Assembly (NCBI GenBank): GCA_001564255.1
Contig: LKNC01000132.1
Coordinates: forward strand, 1 to 7,824
Length of the DNA: 7,824 nt
Source of the DNA: Natrialbaceae archaeon Tc-Br11_E2g1
GTDB lineage: Archaea > Halobacteriota > Halobacteria > Halobacteriales > Natrialbaceae
Direction: 5' to 3'
The notes under the pieces were generated by a model. That model saw only the letters and a program-made list of their open reading frames with translations, made no database searches and had not been told where the DNA came from. The translations under genes and the position numbers were made by a program. Positions within the stretch are counted from its first letter, which is position 1; every line of letters begins with the position of its first letter. Below are positions 1 through 5,958 of this stretch, one piece after another.

Positions 1-45
1 AGCAGCCGTCTCGCTGATCTTCCGGCTGGTTGTACGGTAGCTGTA

Positions 46-72
46 TTGCATAGTGGAGGAAATACTATGCAA
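46..72. promoter_or_regulatory. Perfect 9+9 bp inverted repeat, likely operator
   Basis: TTGCATAGT (46-54) and ACTATGCAA (64-72) are exact reverse complements separated by a 9-base spacer, GGAGGAAAT. The repeat lies directly upstream of, and touches, the TATA-like element that would drive the rhodanese/MBL gene, the usual place for an archaeal regulator site. It is unusually AT-rich and perfect for this GC-rich DNA. An alternative is an RNA hairpin that would hold an SD-like GGAGGA in its loop and an ATG (67-69) in its stem, if transcription starts further upstream. The protein that binds it cannot be read from the sequence. Confidence 0.5.
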
Positions 73-81
73 AAGCTTATG
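71..81 (+). promoter_or_regulatory. Putative BRE/TATA element of the sulfur-trafficking operon
   Basis: AAAAGCTTATG is the only AT-rich stretch at a suitable distance from the ATG at 113. Its TATA-like part, CTTATG (76-81), would place a start site near 105 and leave a leader of about 8 bases, close to the leaderless pattern of haloarchaea. No SD precedes the ATG at 113, which agrees with that reading. The match to a TATA consensus is only moderate. Confidence 0.35.
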
Positions 82-112
82 TCGTCCCGGCCGTTACTGG
101 AACGTGTACAAC

Positions 113-1306
113 ATGGACGACATGGATTTCCCGACGCCGGACGTCCCGGTCGATGCGGTCTCCCCCGAAACCCTCAAAACGCAGATCGACGCGGGCGAAA
201 ACGTGACGATCCTCGATACGCGAATGGAATCGGACTACGAGGAGTGGAAGATCGACGGCGAAACCGTCGACTCGATCAACGTCCCGTACTTCGAGTTCCT
301 CGATGAAGAGATCGACGACCAGGTCCTAGAACGGATCCCCGAAAACCACGAGGTAACGGTCCTCTGTGCGAAAGGCGGGGCAAGCGAGTACGCCGCGGGC
401 GCGCTGAAAGAGCGTGGCTACGACGTGAACCACCTCGAGGACGGGATGAACGGCTGGGCACGCATCTACGAGGCCGTCGAGGTCGAGGGCTACGACGGCG
501 CTGGCACCCTGTTGCAGTACCAGCGTCCCTCCTCGGGCTGTCTGGGGTATCTCGTCTACGACGACGGCGAGGCGGCCGTGATCGACCCGCTCCGTGCCTT
601 TACCGATCGGTATCTCGCCGACGCGGACGAACTCGGCGTCGAGTTGAAATACGCAATCGATACGCACGTCCATGCGGATCACATCTCCGGCGTACGCTCG
701 CTCGCCGAGGAGGGCGTCGAGGGTGTCATCCCCGAGGCGTCGGTCGACCGTGGCGTCACCTACGCCGACGACGTGACGCTCGCGGCCGACGGCGACGAGT
801 TCGCGGTCGGTGCGGCGACGATCGAGACGGTCTCCACGCCCGGCCACACCTCCGGGATGACCTCCTACCTGATCGACGGCTCGCTTCTGGCGACCGGCGA
901 CGGCCTGTTCGTCGAGAGCGTCGCCCGCCCCGACTTAGAGGACGGTGACGACGGCGCCCCCGAGGCGGCCACACAGCTCTACGAGTCGTTACAGGAGCGT
1001 GTGCTCACCCTACCCGACGGGACGCTGATCGGCGGCGCACACTTCAGCGACGCAGCCGAGCCCGCCGAGGACGGTACCTACACGGCACCGATCGGCCAGC
1101 TGAACGCGGAGATGGACGCCCTGACGATGGACGAAGACGAGTTCGTCGACTTGGTCCTCTCGGATATGCCACCCCGGCCGGCGAACTACGAGGACATCAT
1201 CCCGACGAACCTCGGCCAGCAGGAGGCAGACGACGAGGAGGCCTTCGAACTCGAGCTCGGCCCGAACAACTGTGCCGCGAGCCAGGAGTCACTAACGGGT
1301 GACTGA
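113..1306 (+). CDS. Rhodanese / metallo-beta-lactamase fusion, persulfide dioxygenase-like
   Basis: A 397-residue cytoplasmic protein with no signal peptide. An N-terminal rhodanese domain (about residues 8-115) carries the sulfur-accepting Cys85 in the loop CAKGGAS. A metallo-beta-lactamase domain (about 125-330) carries HVHADH (His185, His187, Asp189, His190), PGH with His245, GDG with Asp263, and GAH with His310. In ETHE1-type persulfide dioxygenases the equivalent of the first His pair and later His/Asp residues binds the single iron that oxidises glutathione or protein persulfide to sulfite. By inference this protein passes or oxidises sulfane sulfur; the thiol carrier in haloarchaea would not be glutathione. 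The ATG at 113 is preferred because an upstream GTG (53) would add 20 residues unlike the family and lying in the promoter. It heads an operon with two sulfur transporters. A glyoxalase II-like hydrolase is the main alternative. Confidence 0.88.
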   Translation: MDDMDFPTPDVPVDAVSPETLKTQIDAGENVTILDTRMESDYEEWKIDGETVDSINVPYFEFLDEEIDDQVLERIPENHEVTVLCAKGGASEYAAGALKERGYDVNHLEDGMNGWARIYEAVEVEGYDGAGTLLQYQRPSSGCLGYLVYDDGEAAVIDPLRAFTDRYLADADELGVELKYAIDTHVHADHISGVRSLAEEGVEGVIPEASVDRGVTYADDVTLAADGDEFAVGAATIETVSTPGHTSGMTSYLIDGSLLATGDGLFVESVARPDLEDGDDGAPEAATQLYESLQERVLTLPDGTLIGGAHFSDAAEPAEDGTYTAPIGQLNAEMDALTMDEDEFVDLVLSDMPPRPANYEDIIPTNLGQQEADDEEAFELELGPNNCAASQESLTGD

Positions 1307-1311
1307 GACGC

Positions 1312-1884
1312 GTGAGCTTCGGAGGGATGGCCACCGAACCCATCGTCCTGTCTACGGTAGCGCAACTGTTCCCGAACGGGATCAGTCGCTACGCCGTCGG
1401 CGGACTCCTCGTCGGGCTCGGTGTTGCCGTCATCTATCTCGGGACCGCGATCACCGCCGGCGCGAGCACGTTCCTCGAGTCGACGCTGTCGTACGTCTCC
1501 GATCAATCCCGCTTCAGGCGGTACCGGAGTTCGCGGGACTGGCGGATCGTCTTCACGCTCGGGATCGTCGCCGGTGCGGCCGTCTACGCCGTGACCATCC
1601 AGAGCGGGCTGCTCTCGAGTTCGCTGTACACGCCGGGGACGACCGGCCGGGAGTGGGAACTCGGGGGCGTGACCCTCTGGCTGACCGACGTCCAGCCCTG
1701 GCGACTCTTCCTCGGCGGGGTGCTCGTCGGGATCGGCACCCGGATCGGCAAGGGCTGTACCTCCGGCCACGGCGTCTGTGGCGTCGGATCGGCCTCGAGG
1801 ACCTCGATCGTCGGCGTGATGACGTTCCTCGCGGTGGCGATCGGGACGGCCCAGATCGTGATGGCACTGGGGGTGAGTCCGTGA
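1312..1884 (+). CDS. YeeE/YedE-type sulfur transporter, half 1
   Basis: A 190-residue membrane protein of the Sulf_transp (YeeE/YedE) family. Hydrophobic stretches lie near residues 28-50, 80-100, 131-148 and 164-187. The family signature GCTSGHGVCG spans 148-157, with Cys149 and Cys156. In the related TsuA such Cys residues in the pore relay thiosulfate, so uptake of thiosulfate or another sulfur compound is likely but inferred. It is about half the length of a full TsuA, and the next gene supplies the other half. The GTG at 1312 lies 5 bases after the preceding stop, with GGGTGA (1297-1302) nine bases upstream as a weak SD. The ATG at 1327 (MATEPIVL) is an alternative that would remove five residues. 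Its stop lies inside GTGA (1881-1884), the start of the next reading frame. Confidence 0.9.
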   Translation: MSFGGMATEPIVLSTVAQLFPNGISRYAVGGLLVGLGVAVIYLGTAITAGASTFLESTLSYVSDQSRFRRYRSSRDWRIVFTLGIVAGAAVYAVTIQSGLLSSSLYTPGTTGREWELGGVTLWLTDVQPWRLFLGGVLVGIGTRIGKGCTSGHGVCGVGSASRTSIVGVMTFLAVAIGTAQIVMALGVSP

Positions 1885-1943
1885 GCGAGACGCTCGCGAA
1901 GCGAGGGTCTCGAGACGGTGAACGGGGAGGTGACGACCCGTGA
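1881..1943 (+). CDS. 20-codon micro-ORF at the transporter junction
   Basis: GTG at 1881 overlaps the stop of the upstream transporter as GTGA, with the SD-like GGGGGTGA (1869-1876) just ahead. The frame encodes MSETLAKRGSRDGERGGDDP and ends at a TGA that itself overlaps the GTG of the next transporter (1940-1943). The micro-ORF contains the SD of that next gene. Its peptide resembles the first residues of the downstream protein (shared GSRDGER), so it is most simply the first unit of a tandem duplication of a start region. It may serve only to carry ribosomes across the junction. There is no evidence for a functional peptide. Confidence 0.35.
   Translation: MSETLAKRGSRDGERGGDDP
1886..1912 (+). 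repeat. Hairpin in unit 1 of the junction repeat
   Basis: CGAGAC-G-CTCGC pairs with GCGAG-G-GTCTCG around a GAA loop (1898-1900), giving 11 base pairs with a single G-G mismatch (1892 and 1906). Unit 2 does not keep the left arm. The position, between two coupled genes and just before an SD, allows an effect on translation or mRNA processing, but this is inference. Such GCGAGCGAAGCGAG-like sequences are, from memory, frequent in haloarchaeal genomes. Confidence 0.45.
1926..1933 (+). promoter_or_regulatory. Shine-Dalgarno site deciding the start at 1940
   Basis: GGAGGTGA matches the 16S rRNA 3' end complement and sits six bases before GTG at 1940. The second duplicated unit has GAAGCGAAG at the corresponding place before GTG 2003, so the SD there is lost. 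This favours 1940 as the used start, even though the transporter family resemblance begins only after about residue 28. Confidence 0.6.
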
Positions 1944-2464
1944 GCGACGAGAGCCGACCGGAGGGAGGGTCTCGAGACGGTGAACGGGAAGCGAAGCGAC
2001 CCGTGAGCGGAAACCGTCATCCCCTGTTCATGCCACTGATCTTCGCCGGCGGCCTGATCTTCGGGTTCGGCCTCGGGTTTAGCCACATGGCCCGCCCCGA
2101 GGTCGTCCTGAACTTCCTCCAGTTTACCGACTTCGGCCTGCTGTTCGTCATGTTCGGCGCGGCGATCGTCACCGGGGTCGCCTTCGCGGTGATGCCTCGA
2201 GTGTGTGACCGTGCGCCCCTGACCGGTGACACCTACGGTCGACGGCTGAAACCGTTCGATCGCAACGTCCTCATCGGCGGGGCGATCTTCGGCGTCGGCT
2301 GGGGGCTGTCGGGCATCTGTCCCGGCGCGGCCTACGCCAGCCTCGGGGTCGGCAACGTCACGATCCTGTGGGCGCTCGCCGGCATGTTCGTCGGCGCGTA
2401 CCTCCAGGGCGTCGTGCGCTCGAGGGAGGTGCCGTCGTCTCGGTCGACGGCAGCCGACGACTGA
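1940..2464 (+). CDS. YeeE/YedE-type sulfur transporter, half 2 (DUF6691-like)
   Basis: A 174-residue membrane protein as drawn. About residues 30-55, 68-90, 112-130 and 138-158 are hydrophobic. It has the second-half signatures of the family: a MARPEVVLNFL segment after the first helix (compare M-x-P-x-K-V-x-x-F-L) and GLSGICPG with Cys127. It is expected to pair with the preceding protein to form one transporter, as in the PmpA/PmpB-like split pairs. The first 29 residues are charged and cytoplasmic in character. They come from the tandem junction repeat, so the ancestral start was probably GTG 2003 (153 residues) or ATG 2030. The SD at 1926 supports translation from 1940 today. Its last codons are followed by a 97-base gap that carries the next promoter. 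Confidence 0.87.
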   Translation: MSDESRPEGGSRDGEREAKRPVSGNRHPLFMPLIFAGGLIFGFGLGFSHMARPEVVLNFLQFTDFGLLFVMFGAAIVTGVAFAVMPRVCDRAPLTGDTYGRRLKPFDRNVLIGGAIFGVGWGLSGICPGAAYASLGVGNVTILWALAGMFVGAYLQGVVRSREVPSSRSTAADD

Positions 2465-2532
2465 TCGTCCCTGAGAGCCCGCAAGCGGACGCGTCGACGC
2501 TCGTTTCCATCGCGTGGGAACAACGGAGAGTG

Positions 2533-2540
2533 AGTTATAC
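2533..2540 (+). promoter_or_regulatory. TATA box of a leaderless promoter for the regulator
   Basis: AGTTATAC lies with its TTATA core (2535-2539) centred 25 bases before the ATG at 2562, the spacing expected for a haloarchaeal leaderless transcript. There is no SD before that ATG. The regulator therefore seems to be transcribed on its own rather than only by read-through from the transporter operon. Confidence 0.55.
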
Positions 2541-2561
2541 CCCTCCTCCTTACCTCAGCAT

Positions 2562-3218
2562 ATGAGCCAGTTGGTGTCGACGAACGTCACTCCCCCCCGA
2601 GGCGACGAACTGGTCGAAGACCGGAACCTGCGAGTCGTCCTCGAGATCGTCCGCGGCGGGCCGTGTTTCATCGACGATATCGACGGGGACGTCCTGGACG
2701 CCGACGTCCGGTTCGAAAACGGGCAGTGTCACTGTGACCTCACCGTCCGAACCGGCGACGACGGCGACGAGCGAACCGAGACGAAGTACGGATCGAACGA
2801 CGTCTGTGAGCACTGTCCCGGCGTCGTCTTCTCGACACACGGCTGTATCCCGCGATATCTGGGCGTCGGTGACGGCTGGTTCGTCGTCGAAACCTACGCG
2901 GCGGACACGGAGACCGTCTCCTCGCTGGTCGCGGACGTTCGGACGGTCTGTGAACGGGTCACTGTCAGGAGTCTCGTCTCGACCGACCGGGAGAGTCACG
3001 ACGAACTCCGCTCGATCGACGTCTCGATCCTGACGCCCAAACAGCGCGAGGCCGTCGAACACGCAGCCGACGCGGGCTACTACGACCCCGACACCCGCGT
3101 CCCGCTCGAGGACCTCGCGGACGACCTCGACATCTCGACGTCGGCGCTCTCCCAGCGACTCCGCCGTGCGGAGAGCAACGTCATGCGACAGTGCGTCTGC
3201 GACGGTGAGACGAGCTAG
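2562..3218 (+). CDS. Cys-rich HTH_10 (bacterio-opsin activator-like) regulator, DmsR-type
   Basis: A 218-residue cytoplasmic DNA-binding protein. The C-terminal HTH_10 domain (about 155-210) starts with LTPKQREAVEHA and contains the GYYD...P and LA-DL-IS-SALSQRLRRAE features of the Bat family. The N-terminal part (about 20-135) has clustered cysteines: Cys35, CxC at 56/58, CxxC at 82/85, Cys95 and Cys130. A second CxC (211/213) lies at the very C-terminus, giving nine in all. DmsR of Haloferax and Halobacterium, which controls the DMSO reductase operon, has the same build. By inference this protein senses oxygen, redox state or sulfur species and controls the psr-like operon downstream. ATG 2562 fits the leaderless promoter; an upstream GTG (2514) would add 16 residues overlapping that promoter. 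An unrelated input signal remains possible. Confidence 0.85.
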   Translation: MSQLVSTNVTPPRGDELVEDRNLRVVLEIVRGGPCFIDDIDGDVLDADVRFENGQCHCDLTVRTGDDGDERTETKYGSNDVCEHCPGVVFSTHGCIPRYLGVGDGWFVVETYAADTETVSSLVADVRTVCERVTVRSLVSTDRESHDELRSIDVSILTPKQREAVEHAADAGYYDPDTRVPLEDLADDLDISTSALSQRLRRAESNVMRQCVCDGETS

Positions 3219-3270
3219 CCGCCGTTTTCGGACTCGGTGTCGGGGCCCGTCGTGTTCGTCCGTCAAGGGG

Positions 3271-3278
3271 TATAAATA
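3271..3278 (+). promoter_or_regulatory. Strong TATA-like box without an obvious adjacent gene
   Basis: TATAAATA follows CAAGGGG and lies in an AT-rich island (3271-3290) that stands out from the surroundings. It would start transcription near 3300, more than 200 bases before the leader ORF and 360 before psrA. It may be a distal promoter giving a long 5' leader, or the promoter of a small RNA. On the minus strand the same site is TATTTATA and faces the end of the regulator gene, where it could give an antisense transcript. Confidence 0.35.
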
Positions 3279-3434
3279 TCTGTAAAATCTAGCCCGGTTT
3301 GAGTTTCTACCTGGCCATCAGTTCGTTGCGGTGAGCGACCCAGCGGGCCGAAACGGGACGGAAACGCTCTCCCGGCGGTGATACTGGTGGCTCCCTCGCG
3401 ATCGGCCGACCACAAACGCTTAGTTCCTACCCCC

Positions 3435-3453
3435 ATATAAGATCTAATCTTAT
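3435..3453 (+). promoter_or_regulatory. Proximal psr promoter with embedded 17 bp palindrome
   Basis: ATATAAG (3435-3441) is a good TATA-like box preceded by CCCC. It would start transcription near 3464, giving a leader of about 40 bases before ATG 3507. Overlapping it, ATAAGAT (3437-3443) and ATCTTAT (3447-3453) form a perfect 7+7 bp inverted repeat around CTA. An operator covering the TATA box and the region just after it would suit a repressor, because it would block TBP/TFB or polymerase. Which protein binds is unknown; the Cys-rich regulator next door is an obvious candidate. Confidence 0.5.
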
Positions 3454-3506
3454 CCAGAGTCGACCATACCGTCGGAGGACCCCTCGTTTTATCCGGAGGA
3501 AACAGT

Positions 3507-3665
3507 ATGCGACGGCACTCTCAGATCCGGCACCTCACGCCGGAACGGACGGCCGACCCCGACCGTCGCGATGGCCGATCGACGGCATCGTCGCTTTCGG
3601 CCGGGATCGGAACCGCATCGAATCTCGGTGGTCTCCGGAAACGCCCGGAGGTGACCGACGGATGA
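3507..3665 (+). CDS. Possible 52-codon leader ORF coupled to psrA
   Basis: ATG at 3507 follows GGAGGA (3495-3500) by six bases, and the frame runs 52 codons to a TGA (3663-3665) that overlaps the psrA ATG as ATGA (3662-3665). The peptide starts MRRHSQIRHLTPERTADPDR and ends LRKRPEVTDG. It is basic, Arg-rich and soluble, with no Cys, no membrane segment and no family I recognise. The acidic bias of the neighbouring proteins is absent and third-position GC looks lower than in psrA, which weakens the case for a conserved protein. The good SD and the exact ATGA overlap argue for translation, perhaps as a regulatory leader. psrA also has its own SD inside this ORF at 3647-3654. Confidence 0.4.
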   Translation: MRRHSQIRHLTPERTADPDRRDGRSTASSLSAGIGTASNLGGLRKRPEVTDG

Positions 3666-5956
3666 GCGACGCGGATGGGTTCGACCTCACCCGTCGAACC
3701 GTCCTCAAGACCGCGGGTGCTGGCACGGTCGGGGCGAGCCTCGGTGGCTGTCTCTCCGGTGGCGACGACCAGCCGGCGGTCGATCCGGACGCCGAAACGG
3801 AGACCGCCTACGGCAACTGCTGGATGTGCCACCACGCCTGTGGCCAGAAGCTGACGGTGAGAGACGGAACGGCCGTCGACATCACCGGTGTCGACGAACA
3901 CCCCCGTGGGAGCGCCGGTCCGGGCACCGAGGGGACGCTCTGTCCGAAGGGCCAGGCCGAACTCGAGAAACTGTACGACCCCGACCGGATCACGCAGCCG
4001 TACATCCGCGAGGACGGCGAACTGCACGAAGCCGACTGGGACGAGGCGTTCGAGTACACGGCCCGGCGACTCGAGGCGTTCGCCGACGAACACGGCCCCG
4101 AGAAGCTGCTCGACGCGACGAGCTGGTCGACGACGAACGTTCACGAGTACTTCTGGGGGAACCTCTACGGGACCCCAGAGCGCATCGGCCGTGGTCGCCA
4201 CGTCTGCTTCGGCGGCCCGCACCTGAGCGGGAACCTGATGGGGCTGGGCGCGAACATGCGCTTCGTCGACTATCAGCACTCCGACTACATCATCGCCTGG
4301 GGTCGGAACATCTTCGAATCGTTCGCCGGCCAGTGGGAGCCCAAAGGCGTCCTCGAGGCGCTCGACAACGGCGCGACGCTGGTCGTGATCGACCCCCAGC
4401 ACACGCCGACGGCCCAGAAAGCCGACCACTGGCTCCCGATCGAGCCCCGAACCGACGGCGCGCTCGCGCTCGCGATGGGGCACGTGATCGTCGAGGAGGG
4501 GCTGTACGACGAGGCGTTCGTCGAAGAACAGACCCACGGCTTCGACGCCTACCGGGAAGCCGTCGCGGACAGGACGCCCGAGTGGGCCGAAGACATCACG
4601 GGGATCGACACGGCGCTCATCCGCGAGATCGCAATCGGCTTCGCCGAGGCGGCACCAGCGGCGGGCATCGCCCTCTGGACCGGCGTCGGGCAGTACGCCG
4701 AGGCCCAGAAGGCTGCCCAGAACGTCTTCGCGCTCAACGGGCTCGTCGGCAACATCGACCGACCCGGCGGCTTCCGGATGTGGCAGGGGCCGCCGTTGCA
4801 AATGAACCCGTTCGAAGAGCGGGGAATCGACCTGCCGAACAACGCCGAGGGGCGCCAACCGGCGTTACGCGAACACCCCGAGTACGAGGAGTACCCGTTC
4901 CGACACACCACGGGGATCGGCCACACGGTCGTCCCCGAGATGGTCGAAAACGGGCACATCATGGGGATGGTCAACCACTACGACAACCCCCTGACCGACG
5001 GCTCGACGCAGGCCTGGCTCGAGGCCCTCGACGCGATGGACCTCGTGATCACCATCGACGCCTACTGGAACGAGCTGACCCGAAACGCCGACGTCGTCTT
5101 CCCCGAGGCGATCCAGCTCGAGAAGGACACGCTGATCAACTACGCGCCGGCCTGGAGTGCCTACCACGACCGGCGCTGGATCAGCGCGTCGAAGGCGGTC
5201 CACGAGCCACTCGGCGACTGCAAGTCCGGCTTCCGGATCTACAAGGGACTCGCCGAGGAGTTAGGCTGGGGCGAGTACTTCCCCTGGGAGAGCGAGGCCG
5301 AGTACAACGAGGACATGCTGGCGAACATCGACTACACGTTCGAGGAGGTCGCCGAGCAGAACTTCGTCCTCCTAGAGGAGTTCGAGTACGAACAGTGGGA
5401 AGAAGGCGGCTTCCCCACGGCGACCGGGCAGTTCCAGTTCGACTTAGACGAAGAGGGCGGCTACGCCGAGGCTGCCGACGAACTCGGAATCGACACGGCC
5501 CCCGAGTGGATTCCGCCGGGGACCTGGGGCGACGAACCTGACGAGGAGTACCCGTTGCACTTCTACGACACGCGCAGCGTGTTCTTCTCGTTCGGTGCCG
5601 ACCAGCCCCTCGAGCACTTACACGAACAGTACGCCCGAAAGCACGGCCTCGAGGGCGAGGACTACCGCGGCAACTACCTCGTCATGAACCCGCGAGACGC
5701 GGAGCCACGTGGGATCGAGACCGGCGACACGGTAACGGTCGAGACCGCCGCCGCCGAAGGAGACGAACCCGCCATGGCGTACGTCAGCGAGCGGACGCCA
5801 CCCGGGTTCGTCACCGCCGAGTTCGGCTTCGGGACGGGCAACAGCCACGAGGAGGGCATGAACACCATGTGGGTACACGACACACAACACGACCCCGTAT
5901 CGTCCCAGGTTGACAGACACTTGGCTGCCGAGGTCAGGCCGGCCGGAGGTGACTGA
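3662..5956 (+). CDS. psrA: PsrA/PhsA-type molybdopterin oxidoreductase catalytic subunit (Tat lipoprotein)
   Basis: The 764-residue catalytic subunit of a DMSO-reductase-superfamily enzyme, the same length as bacterial PsrA and PhsA (about 760). A Tat signal, TRRTVLK (10-16), is followed by a short hydrophobic run and the lipobox LGGC with Cys30, so it is probably lipid-anchored outside the membrane. Cys53, Cys56, Cys60 and Cys94 bind the first 4Fe-4S cluster. Cys182 in RHVCFGG is the expected molybdenum ligand, as in polysulfide and thiosulfate reductases and unlike the Ser of DmsA. The C-terminal molybdopterin-binding domain begins near residue 625. The SD GGAGGTGA (3647-3654) fixes the start. 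By family and context the substrate is polysulfide, thiosulfate or a similar compound. Tetrathionate or arsenic chemistry is less likely at this length, and direction is not proven. Confidence 0.88.
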   Translation: MSDADGFDLTRRTVLKTAGAGTVGASLGGCLSGGDDQPAVDPDAETETAYGNCWMCHHACGQKLTVRDGTAVDITGVDEHPRGSAGPGTEGTLCPKGQAELEKLYDPDRITQPYIREDGELHEADWDEAFEYTARRLEAFADEHGPEKLLDATSWSTTNVHEYFWGNLYGTPERIGRGRHVCFGGPHLSGNLMGLGANMRFVDYQHSDYIIAWGRNIFESFAGQWEPKGVLEALDNGATLVVIDPQHTPTAQKADHWLPIEPRTDGALALAMGHVIVEEGLYDEAFVEEQTHGFDAYREAVADRTPEWAEDITGIDTALIREIAIGFAEAAPAAGIALWTGVGQYAEAQKAAQNVFALNGLVGNIDRPGGFRMWQGPPLQMNPFEERGIDLPNNAEGRQPALREHPEYEEYPFRHTTGIGHTVVPEMVENGHIMGMVNHYDNPLTDGSTQAWLEALDAMDLVITIDAYWNELTRNADVVFPEAIQLEKDTLINYAPAWSAYHDRRWISASKAVHEPLGDCKSGFRIYKGLAEELGWGEYFPWESEAEYNEDMLANIDYTFEEVAEQNFVLLEEFEYEQWEEGGFPTATGQFQFDLDEEGGYAEAADELGIDTAPEWIPPGTWGDEPDEEYPLHFYDTRSVFFSFGADQPLEHLHEQYARKHGLEGEDYRGNYLVMNPRDAEPRGIETGDTVTVETAAAEGDEPAMAYVSERTPPGFVTAEFGFGTGNSHEEGMNTMWVHDTQHDPVSSQVDRHLAAEVRPAGGD

Positions 5957-5958
5957 CC

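Larger units (their letters stand above)
1881..2009 (+). repeat. Tandem duplicated start-region units (about 60 bp each)
   Basis: Unit 1 (1881-1939, 59 bp) and unit 2 (1940-2002, 63 bp) both begin GTGAGCGA, both contain a 24-base identical block (1903-1926 and 1965-1988, including GTCTCGAGACGGTGAACGGG), and both end in GACCC before another GTGAGCG (1940 and 2003). The block holds the self-complementary GTCTCGAGAC. Removing both units would join the upstream transporter directly to GTGAGCGGAAACC at 2003, giving an ordinary GTGA stop/start overlap. The units therefore look inserted or amplified at that overlap. Confidence 0.75.
3219..3506. other. Regulatory intergenic region upstream of the psr-like operon
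   Basis: This 288-base gap has no convincing gene. It holds a TATA-like site with an AT-rich tail at 3271-3290, a second TATA-like site overlapping a 17 bp palindrome at 3435-3453, and the SD GGAGGA at 3495-3500. The stretch between the two AT-rich islands (about 3293-3415) is GC-rich and contains only a 16-codon ORF from GTG 3331, which I do not support. No clear hairpin-plus-T terminator follows the regulator; CCG-TTTT-CGG near 3224 is too short to call. Confidence 0.6.

Noticed and set aside
67..306. ATG with an SD-like GGAGGA at the right distance, opening an 80-codon frame
   Set aside because: The frame runs inside the rhodanese domain in the wrong phase and gives an Arg-rich shadow peptide. 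I kept only the motif similarity as an observation.
2490..2519. Palindrome GCGTCGACGC and an imperfect TTTCCA/TGGGAA pair upstream of the regulator
   Set aside because: GTCGAC-type palindromes are common in this composition, and the second pair is imperfect; neither sits convincingly on the promoter.
2550..3266. 238-codon minus-strand frame covering the regulator gene, with TATTTATA nearby
   Set aside because: The start would be TTG, only about 8 bases from the TATA-like site, which is too close. The translation has no family features and mirrors the regulator.
3331..3381. 16-codon ORF starting GTGAGCGAC in the psr upstream gap
   Set aside because: It has no SD, no coupling to a gene and no distinctive peptide.
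3521..4858. Long open frame (445 codons) on the minus strand opposite psrA
   Set aside because: It is antisense to a gene with full motif support. Long antisense frames are expected in GC-rich haloarchaeal DNA, and the translation shows no recognisable domain.
3826..5541. 571-codon frame on the plus strand in another phase of psrA
   Set aside because: Its translation is an Arg-rich low-complexity shadow typical of the +2 phase of GC-rich genes; psrA explains the region.
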